From JAATFY01 sp049276515 (GTDB lineage: Bacteria > Pseudomonadota > Alphaproteobacteria > UBA9219), in assembly GCA_049276515.1 (NCBI GenBank), contig JBASWO010000148.1, forward strand, positions 1-7,176: a stretch of 7,176 nt of DNA, in the 5' to 3' direction. The position numbers and the translations under genes were made by a program. A model generated the notes under the pieces. It saw only the letters and a list, made by a program, of their open reading frames with translations. It did not search any database and was not told the DNA's origin. This document shows positions 1 to 6,792 of this stretch, one piece after another (the stretch's first letter is position 1; each line of letters begins with the position of its first letter).

Positions 1-926
1 TACTTGTACCTTGCTATAACGAAGAGACCGCCATTCCAAAGGTCATAGCCGATTTCCGGCAAGCACTGCCAAACGCAACGATTTACGTATACGACAATAA
101 TTCCAAAGATCGCACAGTTGAAGTTGCTAAGGCCGCTGGAGCTGTTGTTCGTCGCGAGCCCTTGCAAGGTAAGGGCAATGTTGTGCGTCGTATGTTTGCT
201 GATATTGAAGCCGACATTTATGTTCTGGTTGATGGTGATGCAACCTATGATGCGGCCTCAGCGCCTAAAATGATCCAGGCTCTCCTGGATGGACCACTTG
301 ATATGGTCAATGGCTCGCGCGTTACAGACATTGAAAAGGCCTATCGTCCAGGCCATCGCTTTGGTAACTGGATGCTGACGACGATGGTGGCGCAAATTTT
401 TGGTAATCGCATTACCGATATGTTGTCGGGCTATCGTGTTATGTCGCGTCGCTATGTGAAGTCTTTCCCCGCTTTGTCGGTGGGTTTCGAGACGGAAACA
501 GAACTGACCGTACATGCTCTTGAATTGCGCATGCCCATTGCAGAAATCGCGACGCCCTATAAAGATCGTCCACCTGGTTCTGTCAGTAAACTCAGCACAT
601 TTCGCGATGGCTTTCGCATTTTGTGGACCATCATTGTACTCGTCAAAGAAGAGCGGCCCATTCAGTTCTTCTCTCTTTTTGCATTGCTGGTTGCGGTTAT
701 TGCCTCGTTTCTCATCGCACCGATTATTCTGGAATTTTTACGTACCGGGCTGGTGCCGCGCTTGCCAACGGCCGTCTTATCAATGGGCCTTATGATCTTG
801 GCCTTCTTAAGCCTCACATGTGGTCTAGTTCTAGATACAGTAACGCGCGGTCGGCGTGAAATGAAACGCATGCGTTATCTAAATATTCCCGCTCCCGGTA
901 ATAGGTCGGGTGAGCCTGCACAATGA
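1..926 (+). CDS. Family 2 glycosyltransferase, membrane-anchored, 5'-truncated by window edge
   Basis: The reading frame is already open at the window edge (first full codon at position 3), so the start lies upstream; 307 residues are visible. They begin LVPCYNEE, the N-terminal strand motif of GT-A family 2 enzymes, so probably only some 5-12 residues are missing. Next come a DNNSKDRT nucleotide-binding motif (about residues 34-41) and VDGDATYD with the metal-binding DGD at residues 77-79. The acceptor region contains GSR, SGYRVMSRR and GFETETE. Two hydrophobic helices (about 222-245 and 257-279) and a basic tail follow, as in GtrB or dolichyl/undecaprenyl-phosphate sugar transferases. The likely role is moving a sugar from a nucleotide donor to a polyprenyl phosphate at the inner face of the inner membrane. 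The downstream GtrA-family gene overlaps it by ATGA and supports this. The sugar and the final glycan cannot be deduced. A TTG at 162 is internal, because the catalytic N-terminus lies before it. Confidence 0.88.
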   Translation, partial: LVPCYNEETAIPKVIADFRQALPNATIYVYDNNSKDRTVEVAKAAGAVVRREPLQGKGNVVRRMFADIEADIYVLVDGDATYDAASAPKMIQALLDGPLDMVNGSRVTDIEKAYRPGHRFGNWMLTTMVAQIFGNRITDMLSGYRVMSRRYVKSFPALSVGFETETELTVHALELRMPIAEIATPYKDRPPGSVSKLSTFRDGFRILWTIIVLVKEERPIQFFSLFALLVAVIASFLIAPIILEFLRTGLVPRLPTAVLSMGLMILAFLSLTCGLVLDTVTRGRREMKRMRYLNIPAPGNRSGEPAQ

Positions 927-1339
927 AGATCTTAAAAGTTCTTCTGGCACACAAAACAGTCCGACAGTTTTTCAAATTTGGTGTCATTGGCGCCATCGGT
1001 TTTGTGTTTGATACCGCTCTTGTCTATAGCGGCATCTATATTCTAGGCATTGATCCGATTTATGCCCCCTATTTTTCTTTTCCGTTTGTTGTAACATTTA
1101 CATGGCTTGGCAACCGCTTCTTTACATTCCGCGACGCCAAACGTGAAAAAATTGCTCAACAACTCATGCGTTTCGTTACGGTTTGCTCAGTGGGATTGGT
1201 TTTCAATCGCGGCACCGTTACTCTTCTCATGACAAATATACCTTTTGTTTACCAACATCCTGTTTTTGGCCTTATCGCAGGTACCGGCGTTGGCATGTTT
1301 TTCAACTTTTTTACCTCCAAAAAGCTGGTTTTTCGCTGA
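923..1339 (+). CDS. GtrA-family four-helix membrane protein (putative polyprenyl-sugar flippase)
   Basis: The protein has 138 residues, normal for GtrA. It has four hydrophobic segments at about residues 18-40, 44-68, 82-104 and 112-132, a basic N-terminus (MKILKVLLAHKTVRQFFKFG), and the paired signatures GNRFFTF after helix 2 and NFFTSKKLVF in helix 4 at the extreme C-terminus. GtrA members are thought to flip polyprenyl-phosphate-linked sugars across the inner membrane; that role is known from serotype-conversion systems and is inferred here. The ATG overlaps the stop of the upstream glycosyltransferase (ATGA at 923-926), which suggests translational coupling. A GGTGAG at 909-914 lies 8 nt before the ATG and can act as Shine-Dalgarno. 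No third, serotype-specific transferase gene follows, because clpB comes next with its own leader. The family call is firm; the transported lipid is unknown. Confidence 0.85.
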   Translation: MKILKVLLAHKTVRQFFKFGVIGAIGFVFDTALVYSGIYILGIDPIYAPYFSFPFVVTFTWLGNRFFTFRDAKREKIAQQLMRFVTVCSVGLVFNRGTVTLLMTNIPFVYQHPVFGLIAGTGVGMFFNFFTSKKLVFR

Positions 1340-1350
1340 AAATAATGGGT

Positions 1351-1380
1351 TTTTAAGGCCCCATCTTGTATTTTAAGGGC
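1351..1380 (+). repeat. Short direct repeat upstream of clpB
   Basis: TTTTAAGGCC at 1351-1360 and TTTTAAGGGC at 1371-1380 match at 9 of 10 positions. They start exactly 20 bp apart, close to two helical turns. They flank the CTTG of the promoter candidate. The pair could be a dimeric protein-binding site or chance in an AT-rich gap. Confidence 0.4.
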
Positions 1381-1392
1381 ACGTACCTACAT
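1365..1392 (+). promoter_or_regulatory. Candidate heat-shock (sigma-32/RpoH-type) promoter for clpB
   Basis: CTTG at 1365-1368 is followed after 17 bp by CCTACAT at 1386-1392. From memory, the alphaproteobacterial RpoH consensus is CTTG, 17-18 bp, CYTATnT. The match therefore lacks one core base (C in place of the second T of the -10). Predicted transcription would start near 1398-1400, leaving a leader of about 16 nt that still holds the Shine-Dalgarno. clpB is a classic RpoH target, which raises the prior. No better sigma-70 pair was seen in the gap. Confidence 0.45.
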
Positions 1393-1407
1393 CATAGTAC
1401 AGGTACG
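1382..1407. repeat. Inverted repeat overlapping clpB promoter -10 and leader
   Basis: CGTACCT at 1382-1388 and AGGTACG at 1401-1407 are perfect 7-bp inverted arms around a 12-bp spacer. The left arm overlaps the proposed -10 element; the right arm ends at the first G of the GAGG Shine-Dalgarno. The tetramer GTAC occurs three times here (1383, 1397, 1403). It may be an operator bound as DNA. If transcription starts further upstream, it could be an mRNA hairpin next to the ribosome-binding site. Confidence 0.5.
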
Positions 1408-1410
1408 AGG
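1407..1410 (+). promoter_or_regulatory. Shine-Dalgarno of clpB
   Basis: GAGG lies 5 nt before the ATG at 1416 and fixes that start. The N-terminus it gives ([10 protein letters not shown]) aligns with the usual beginning of ClpB. Confidence 0.65.
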
Positions 1411-1415
1411 TTGTC

Positions 1416-4010
1416 ATGGATTTTGAAAATTTCACCGAACGTTCCAAGGGCTTTATGCAGTCAGCACAAATGTTGGCGCTGGGTAAGCGTCATCAGATGG
1501 TGCTGCCCGAACATCTCCTCAAAGTTCTTCTTGATGATCGCGAAGGCCTATGTGCGGGTCTCATAACGCAATCAGGTGGCGATGCTAAAAAGGCATTAAA
1601 AGCTACTGAAGAAGCTCTAGATAAAATTCCGCAAGTCTTTGCTGAGGGCTCAGCCGATCAGTTGAGCATGTCGCCTGAATTTGCCCGGCTTGTCACTTCA
1701 GCCCAAGAGATTGCAAAAAAAGCTGGCGACAGCTTTGTCACTGTAGAACGTTTGCTTTTAGCCCTCGCCCTCAATCAGGGTAGTCAGGCGCAGAAAATTC
1801 TCTCTGCAGCCGGCCTCAGTGCTGAAGCTCTCAACAAAACGATCAATGAGATGCGCGGTGGCCGCACAGCAGATAGCGCTTCGGCTGAAGAGGGCTATGA
1901 TGCTCTTAAGAAATATGCGCGCGATCTGACACAGGCTGCTAAAGACGGTAAACTTGATCCTGTCATCGGCCGTGACGAAGAAATTCGCCGTACAATACAA
2001 GTGCTAGCACGTAGGACAAAAAATAATCCCGTTCTTATCGGCGAACCTGGTGTTGGCAAGACCGCCATTGTTGAAGGTTTAGCCCAACGTATTGTGCGGG
2101 GCGATGTTCCTGAAAGCTTACAGAACAAGCGTGTTCTCTCCCTCGATCTTGGCGCTCTGGTTGCGGGTGCTAAATATCGTGGTGAGTTTGAAGAACGCCT
2201 CAAAGCTGTATTACAGGAAATCTCGACAGCTGCTGGAGAGATTATCGTCTTTATTGATGAGCTTCATCAGCTTGTAGGCGCCGGTAAAACAGATGGTGCC
2301 ATGGATGCATCCAACATGTTGAAACCCGCCCTTGCGCGCGGTGAACTACATTGCGTCGGCGCCACAACATTAGATGAATACCGCAAATATATTGAAAAAG
2401 ATGCAGCTTTAGCGCGTCGCTTTCAATCTGTCTTCGTTAGCCAACCAACCGTCGAAGACACAATCTCGATCTTGCGTGGCCTCAAAGAAAAATATGAAGT
2501 CCATCATGGTGTTCGTATTACAGATGGCGCCATTGTAGCTGCAGCTACACTTTCAAACCGCTATATCACCGATCGCTTTTTACCAGATAAAGCCATTGAT
2601 CTTATCGATGAGGCTGCTGCTCGCTTACGCATGGAAGTAGATAGTAAGCCAGAAGAAATTGATGAGCTTGATCGTCGTATTATTCAGCTCAAGATCGAGC
2701 GCGAGGCTCTTAGAAAAGAAACAGATGCTGGCGCCCAAGATCGTCTGAGCAATCTTGAAAAAGAACTAACCGAGATTGAAAAAGAATCGGCAGATCTCAC
2801 CAGCCGCTGGCAAGCTGAGAAAGATCAGTTACACAGCTCACAGAAATTGAAAGAACAAATTGAACAGGCACGCGCCGAACTCGAAAACGCTCAACGTAAG
2901 GGCAACTTTACGCGCGCTGGCGAGTTAACTTACAGCGTTATTCCTGATTTAGAGCGCAAACTGAAAGTCGCAGAAAAACAGGGCGACAATGCCATGCTGG
3001 ATGAAGTCGTCAAACAAAGCGACATAGCTGCCATCGTGAGCCGTTGGACGGGTATCCCCGTAGATAAAATGCTGGAAGGTGAGCGCGAAAAACTGCTGCA
3101 AATGGAACAGCAATTAATGAAGCGGGTCATTGGTCAAGATGAGGCCGTTGTGGCTGTGGCCAACGCCGTAAGACGCGCACGCGCAGGTCTACAAGATCCC
3201 AATCGCCCAATTGGCTCTTTCCTTTTCTTAGGTCCAACAGGCGTCGGTAAAACCGAGCTTACAAAGGCCTTGGCTGAATTTTTATTTGATAGCGATCAAG
3301 CCATGCTGCGCATTGATATGTCCGAATATATGGAAAAACATTCAGTGGCACGCCTCATTGGCGCCCCTCCTGGTTATGTTGGCTATGAAGAAGGCGGAGC
3401 TTTGACAGAAGCGGTGCGCCGCCGTCCTTATCAGGTCATTCTCTTTGATGAGGTTGAGAAAGCCCATCCTGATGTTTTCAATGTTTTGCTGCAGGTTCTT
3501 GATGATGGTCGTTTAACTGACGGGCAAGGCCGTGTCGTTGATTTCAAAAATACCCTTATTGTTCTTACATCCAATCTTGGCGCCGATATCATAGCCAATG
3601 ACCCGGGTGAAGAATTACTCGCACGGACCCGTAGCCAGGTTTTAGAAGTCGTGCGCAAACATTTCCGTCCTGAATTCCTTAATCGTCTTGATGAAATTCT
3701 TATCTTCCGCCGTCTCTCACGTGAAAACATGACAGGCATTGTTGCTGTTCAGTTAGAATATTTGAAACGCCTTCTCAAAGACCACAAGATTAAGTTGGAT
3801 TTATCGAAGGCGGCACTGGAATGGCTTGCCAATGAAGGCTATGACCCGGTTTATGGTGCTCGTCCTCTCAAACGTGTCATTCAGCGGTCTTTACAAAACA
3901 CGCTCGCTCAAGACATTCTTTCTGGCAAAATTCTAGATGGCCAGACTGTGCATGTTGATGTGGGATCTGATGGGCTGATTTTGGCACCCAAAAAAGCTAA
4001 GGCCGCTTAA
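1416..4010 (+). CDS. clpB: ATP-dependent protein disaggregase ClpB
   Basis: The protein has 864 residues, the usual ClpB length (E. coli 857). ClpB is a cytoplasmic hexameric AAA+ machine that pulls polypeptides out of aggregates together with DnaK. Domain order: Clp N-domain (about 1-145); first AAA+ domain with Walker A GEPGVGKT (209-216), Walker B with E282, pore-loop Y254 and arginine fingers R334/R335; a coiled-coil middle domain (about 411-530) that marks ClpB rather than ClpA or ClpC; second AAA+ domain with Walker A GPTGVGKT (606-613), pore-loop Y654 in GYVGYEEGG, Walker B with E679, arginine finger R757 and sensor-2 R816 in GAR. All catalytic residues are present, so it should be active. 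No ClpP-binding IGF/L tripeptide was noticed. Walker B1 reads [10 protein letters not shown] where T is common after DELH. It ends KKAKAA, and its stop overlaps that of convergent bioA. It probably has its own heat-shock promoter. Confidence 0.97.
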   Translation: MDFENFTERSKGFMQSAQMLALGKRHQMVLPEHLLKVLLDDREGLCAGLITQSGGDAKKALKATEEALDKIPQVFAEGSADQLSMSPEFARLVTSAQEIAKKAGDSFVTVERLLLALALNQGSQAQKILSAAGLSAEALNKTINEMRGGRTADSASAEEGYDALKKYARDLTQAAKDGKLDPVIGRDEEIRRTIQVLARRTKNNPVLIGEPGVGKTAIVEGLAQRIVRGDVPESLQNKRVLSLDLGALVAGAKYRGEFEERLKAVLQEISTAAGEIIVFIDELHQLVGAGKTDGAMDASNMLKPALARGELHCVGATTLDEYRKYIEKDAALARRFQSVFVSQPTVEDTISILRGLKEKYEVHHGVRITDGAIVAAATLSNRYITDRFLPDKAIDLIDEAAARLRMEVDSKPEEIDELDRRIIQLKIEREALRKETDAGAQDRLSNLEKELTEIEKESADLTSRWQAEKDQLHSSQKLKEQIEQARAELENAQRKGNFTRAGELTYSVIPDLERKLKVAEKQGDNAMLDEVVKQSDIAAIVSRWTGIPVDKMLEGEREKLLQMEQQLMKRVIGQDEAVVAVANAVRRARAGLQDPNRPIGSFLFLGPTGVGKTELTKALAEFLFDSDQAMLRIDMSEYMEKHSVARLIGAPPGYVGYEEGGALTEAVRRRPYQVILFDEVEKAHPDVFNVLLQVLDDGRLTDGQGRVVDFKNTLIVLTSNLGADIIANDPGEELLARTRSQVLEVVRKHFRPEFLNRLDEILIFRRLSRENMTGIVAVQLEYLKRLLKDHKIKLDLSKAALEWLANEGYDPVYGARPLKRVIQRSLQNTLAQDILSGKILDGQTVHVDVGSDGLILAPKKAKAA

Positions 4011-4021
4011 GCCGCTTTTTT
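3990..4021. terminator. Bidirectional intrinsic terminator embedded in the clpB and bioA 3' ends
   Basis: An A6GC block (3990-3997) faces a perfect inverse GCT6 block (4014-4021). Inside it GGC (4001-4003) pairs with GCC (4011-4013) around a 7-nt loop, with TAA (3998-4000) bulged on one side. This gives a five-pair GC stem followed by six T on the + strand, and the mirror image with six T on the - strand. Both stop codons (clpB 4008-4010; bioA at 4007-4009) lie in the loop. It should therefore end both convergent transcripts within about 10-20 nt after their stops. The stem is short, so its strength is uncertain. Confidence 0.6.
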
Positions 4022-5254
4022 CGCTTCATTTTTTAATACATCAACAATAGCTGTCGTGAGCTCATTTAACTCGTTCTCACTGATGGTGAAAGCCGGTGTC
4101 AAATAAAGAATATCGCCAAAAGGCCTGATCCAAACACCACGCTTAGCAAACAGCTCTTTTAAAGCCTTCGCATCAACGGTTTTTTCCATTTGTACAACAC
4201 CGATCGCGCCCATCACTCGGACATCTTTGACCCCAGGCAAATGGCGACATATCTCAAGTTCCTGTTTTAACTGTGCTTCAATTTTTTTGACCTGATTTAA
4301 ACGTGGTTCTTGCTCAAACAAATCTAAAGATGCGTTGGCTACAGCACAGGCCAAAGGATTAGCCATAAAAGTCGGGCCATGCATGAGTGCGGCCTTAGGA
4401 TCATCTGAGAAGAACGCATCAAATATGTGGGGCCGCGCTACGGCAGCCGCCAAACTCATAATACCACCCGTTAGAGCTTTACCAATGCACATGATATCTG
4501 GTGTTATCCCTGCTTGCCCGCAGGCAAACATTGATCCCGTACGACCAAAGCCTGTGAAGACTTCATCTGCAATCAAGAGTACGCCGTGTCTTTTACAAAT
4601 CTCGGCTATAGATTTCAGTTTTGCAGCATCATGAAATTTCATGCCACCAGCGCCCTGCACTAAAGGCTCAATAATCACAGCAGCAACTGTATTCTTTTCA
4701 CGCTCTAAAAGAGTATCCAGATCATCTTTTTCTAAATCCGCTAAAAACTGTTCTGGTAGCCAGCCTTTGAAATGCGCATGCATGCCTTCATCAGGATCAC
4801 AGAGAGACATACAAGCCATCGTATCGCCGTGATATCCATGGCGGAAGCTGACAAACTGTGTGCGGCCTTTGACGCCCTTATTCAGCCAGTATTGAACGGC
4901 CATCTTAAGGGCAACCTCAACTGCAACAGAGCCAGAATCTACAAAGAAAACGTGGGACAAATCTCCAGGCAGTAGTTCAACCAAACGTTCGGCAAGCTTT
5001 AAGGCCGGCTCATGAACAAGCCCCCCAAACATCACATGGGGCATAGCGTCTAATTGCTTTTTTGCAGCATTGAGAAGATGGGGATGATTGTAGCCATGGC
5101 ATGCCGTCCACCATGAAGCGATACCATCTATAAGCTCACGCCCATCCCGCAGCTTGATACGACTGCCTTGTGTCGCCATTGCAACAAAAGGCTCACTTGC
5201 ATGTTTCATCTGCGTGTAGGGCAGCCAGATATGTTTTGTAGAATGTGAGGTCAT
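4007..5254 (-). CDS. bioA: Adenosylmethionine-8-amino-7-oxononanoate aminotransferase (DAPA synthase)
   Basis: The 415-residue protein is a class III PLP aminotransferase. It converts 7-keto-8-aminopelargonate to 7,8-diaminopelargonate with S-adenosylmethionine as amino donor, the antepenultimate step of biotin synthesis, in the cytoplasm. Visible signatures are HIWLPYTQM near the start, [14 protein letters not shown] (W48, W49), [23 protein letters not shown] with Y142, [12 protein letters not shown] with D230, the Schiff-base K259 in IGKALTGG, and [13 protein letters not shown] near the C-terminus. The WW and RPFG motifs separate BioA from ornithine or GABA aminotransferases. The ATG at 5254 is secure: an in-frame TAA lies five codons upstream (5267-5269), and HIW starts at residue 8. 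No Shine-Dalgarno is visible. The gene is divergent from bioD with 14 bp between starts, and its stop overlaps that of clpB. Confidence 0.96.
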   Translation of the reverse strand: MTSHSTKHIWLPYTQMKHASEPFVAMATQGSRIKLRDGRELIDGIASWWTACHGYNHPHLLNAAKKQLDAMPHVMFGGLVHEPALKLAERLVELLPGDLSHVFFVDSGSVAVEVALKMAVQYWLNKGVKGRTQFVSFRHGYHGDTMACMSLCDPDEGMHAHFKGWLPEQFLADLEKDDLDTLLEREKNTVAAVIIEPLVQGAGGMKFHDAAKLKSIAEICKRHGVLLIADEVFTGFGRTGSMFACGQAGITPDIMCIGKALTGGIMSLAAAVARPHIFDAFFSDDPKAALMHGPTFMANPLACAVANASLDLFEQEPRLNQVKKIEAQLKQELEICRHLPGVKDVRVMGAIGVVQMEKTVDAKALKELFAKRGVWIRPFGDILYLTPAFTISENELNELTTAIVDVLKNEAKKAA

Positions 5255-5268
5255 GCTATGCTGGGTTT

Positions 5269-5949
5269 ATGAATCAACAGCGCTTCTTCGTCACCGCGAC
5301 GGGCACCGGCGTCGGTAAAAGCTTTATCACTGCAGCCTTAGTGCAGCAAGCCAAGGCGCGTGGCCGCAGTGTAGCGGCCTATAAACCCATTATTACTGGC
5401 TATAATCCAGCCCAGATCGACGATAGCGATATTGGCCTTCTCTTACGGAGTGTGGGTTTAGAGGCCACACCGCAAAATATTGACCGTATGTCGCCCTGGC
5501 GTTTTGAGATGCCTATGGCGCCCAGCATGGCTGCCCCTATTGAGCTTCGTTATCTCGATTTTGAAGCTCTCATCCTTCATAGCCGTGGCGCGATGCATGC
5601 CCCTCAAGACGTTGCTTTTATTGAGGGCGTTGGTGGCGTGATGGTGCCTTTGGATGAAGGTCATACAATTTTAGATTGGATTAGCGCGCTTGAAATGCCG
5701 AGCCTACTTGTGACGGGCAGTTACCTCGGCACGATTAGTCATACGCTGACAGCGCTTGCGGCCATGCAACAACGACACCTTCCTATTCATGCCATTATCG
5801 TCAATGAGTCACCTGACTCACCGATTGCTTTACAAGATACGGTGAATGAATTGGGTCGCTGGACACGCCTTCCGATTGTCGCAGTCTCACGTCGTAAATC
5901 GAGCGATGGCTGGAATGATGTTAAAGAGCTGCGCGGCATTATCGCTTAA
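5269..5949 (+). CDS. bioD: ATP-dependent dethiobiotin synthetase
   Basis: The 226-residue protein closes the ureido ring of diaminopelargonate with CO2 and ATP to give dethiobiotin, the step after BioA. It shows a P-loop-like ATGTGVGKS (K17), AYKPIITG with K39, DDSD (51-54) for metal binding, APSMAAP, IEGVGGVMVPLDE with E119, and GSYLGTISHTLTAL. The P-loop differs from the enterobacterial GTDTEVGKT, but together with the later motifs it resembles alphaproteobacterial BioD as I remember it. The ATG at 5269 is preferred because it gives MNQQRFFVT, the length and spacing expected of BioD. The only other in-frame start is GTG 5245, eight codons upstream and just after a TAG; it would overlap the bioA coding region by 10 bp. 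The Shine-Dalgarno is poor (GGG at 5263-5265). Its stop overlaps that of nadC. Confidence 0.94.
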   Translation: MNQQRFFVTATGTGVGKSFITAALVQQAKARGRSVAAYKPIITGYNPAQIDDSDIGLLLRSVGLEATPQNIDRMSPWRFEMPMAPSMAAPIELRYLDFEALILHSRGAMHAPQDVAFIEGVGGVMVPLDEGHTILDWISALEMPSLLVTGSYLGTISHTLTALAAMQQRHLPIHAIIVNESPDSPIALQDTVNELGRWTRLPIVAVSRRKSSDGWNDVKELRGIIA

Positions 5950-6791
5950 GCTTCATCAAGTCCAATATCTAAAATTGGCGCGCTATGTGTAATAGATCCA
6001 ACAGAGATCACATCTACGCCGCTTGCAGCAATTGGCCTTACAGTATCTATATTAACGCGGCCTGACGCTTCAGTTACAAAACGCCCTTTGATCATACGCA
6101 CGGCTTTTTCCAGCATAGCTGGCGGCATATTATCCAAAAGAACAATATCAATGGGCAAATCAAGCAGCTCTTGCACTTGATCAAGCGTATCCACTTCAAC
6201 TTCAATTTTTACTTTTTTTCCCACCGCTTTACGTGCGGCCAGTACAGCTGGGCGCACACCGCCTGCGGCAGCGATATGATTATCTTTAATCAAGACAGCA
6301 TCATAAAGGCCAAAGCGATGATTGGTGCCTCCACCAGCACGGACAGCGTATTTTTCAATGAGGCGTAGTGTGGGCGTTGTTTTGCGCGTACAAGAAATGC
6401 GTGCTTTGTGAGGTTTGATCGCGTTGACGAGGTTATGTGTTGCTGTAGCGATGCCTGAAAGATGGCTCAGAAAATTAAGTGCGACCCGCTCACCTGTAAT
6501 AATGGCGCGCGCTGACCCTTCAAGTGTTGCAATAACATCTTTGGGTTTTACAGCAGTCCCATCCGCTTTTTTGATGGTGAATTTGACAGAGCTGTCCATT
6601 TGCCGAAATGCTTCTTTGGCCAGATCAAGGCCCGCTATAACACCCGCCTGACGCGCAACAAGCGCACCCCTCCATTGCTGTTTTTTGGAAATCGTGGCGT
6701 TGGTTGTGATATCGCCCTTGCTTCCTAAATCCTCTTTGAGAGCAGCAGAAACAAGCAGTTTGACAGTCTTTGCCGGTAAAGCCTTGATCAT
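5946..6791 (-). CDS. nadC: Quinolinate phosphoribosyltransferase (nicotinate-nucleotide pyrophosphorylase, carboxylating)
   Basis: NadC makes nicotinate mononucleotide from quinolinate and PRPP with loss of CO2, the third step of de novo NAD synthesis. The chosen 281-residue form shows EDLG..GDITT, R102 in GERVALNFLSHLSGIAT, TRKTTP (135-140), NHRFGLYD (157-164), KDNH (169-172), EVEVD with E199, LLDNM with D220, EASG (241-244) and ISVGSITHSAPILDIGLD. These correspond to Salmonella R105, R139, K140, H161, R162, K172, E201 and D222, so the active site is complete. The start at 6791 is preferred because GGAG at 6798-6801 stands 6 nt before it and the nadB stop lies one base upstream (TAA-G-ATG). 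An upstream in-frame ATG at 6809 adds six residues, overlaps nadB by 17 nt and has no Shine-Dalgarno. It is probably co-translated with nadB, and its stop overlaps that of bioD. Confidence 0.96.
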   Translation of the reverse strand: MIKALPAKTVKLLVSAALKEDLGSKGDITTNATISKKQQWRGALVARQAGVIAGLDLAKEAFRQMDSSVKFTIKKADGTAVKPKDVIATLEGSARAIITGERVALNFLSHLSGIATATHNLVNAIKPHKARISCTRKTTPTLRLIEKYAVRAGGGTNHRFGLYDAVLIKDNHIAAAGGVRPAVLAARKAVGKKVKIEVEVDTLDQVQELLDLPIDIVLLDNMPPAMLEKAVRMIKGRFVTEASGRVNIDTVRPIAASGVDVISVGSITHSAPILDIGLDEA

Positions 6792-6792
6792 C

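Larger units (their letters stand above)
1340..1415. other. gtrA-clpB intergenic region
   Basis: This 76-bp gap is the only sizeable non-coding stretch. It contains two near-identical decamers (1351-1360 and 1371-1380), a sigma-32-like promoter candidate (1365-1392), an inverted repeat (1382-1407) and the clpB Shine-Dalgarno. A weak hairpin, ATGGG (1345-1349) against CCCAT (1360-1364), lies just after the gtrA stop. It has only a poor T-tract, so a terminator there is doubtful. Confidence 0.7.

Noticed and set aside
1345..1364. Hairpin ATGGG/CCCAT after gtrA as a terminator
   Set aside because: It has a 5-bp stem, a 10-nt loop and no proper T-tract; too weak to call.
1851..1853. Internal ATG at ClpB codon 146, near where E. 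coli makes its short ClpB form
   Set aside because: The position is suggestive, but no Shine-Dalgarno precedes it, so I cannot support a second start.
1895..2203. Minus-strand open frame of 102 codons inside clpB
   Set aside because: It is opposite the first AAA+ domain of an intact clpB, has Arg/Ser-rich shadow composition and shows no recognisable motif.
3431..3739. Minus-strand open frame of 102 codons inside clpB
   Set aside because: It is antisense to the second AAA+ domain, with low-complexity Arg/Ser composition and no family signature; a shadow.
5245..5268. GTG 5245 as the bioD start
   Set aside because: It would add eight residues not expected in BioD and overlap the divergent bioA coding region; ATG 5269 gives the usual N-terminus.
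5944..5970. Terminator at the bioD/nadC junction
   Set aside because: The palindrome GCTTAAGC is AT-centred, with no loop, GC stem or T-run on either strand.
6044..6051. TATCTATA, resembling the core of the BioR operator (TTATMKATAA)
   Set aside because: It lies inside nadC almost 800 bp from the bioA and bioD starts, and the outer bases do not match; likely chance.
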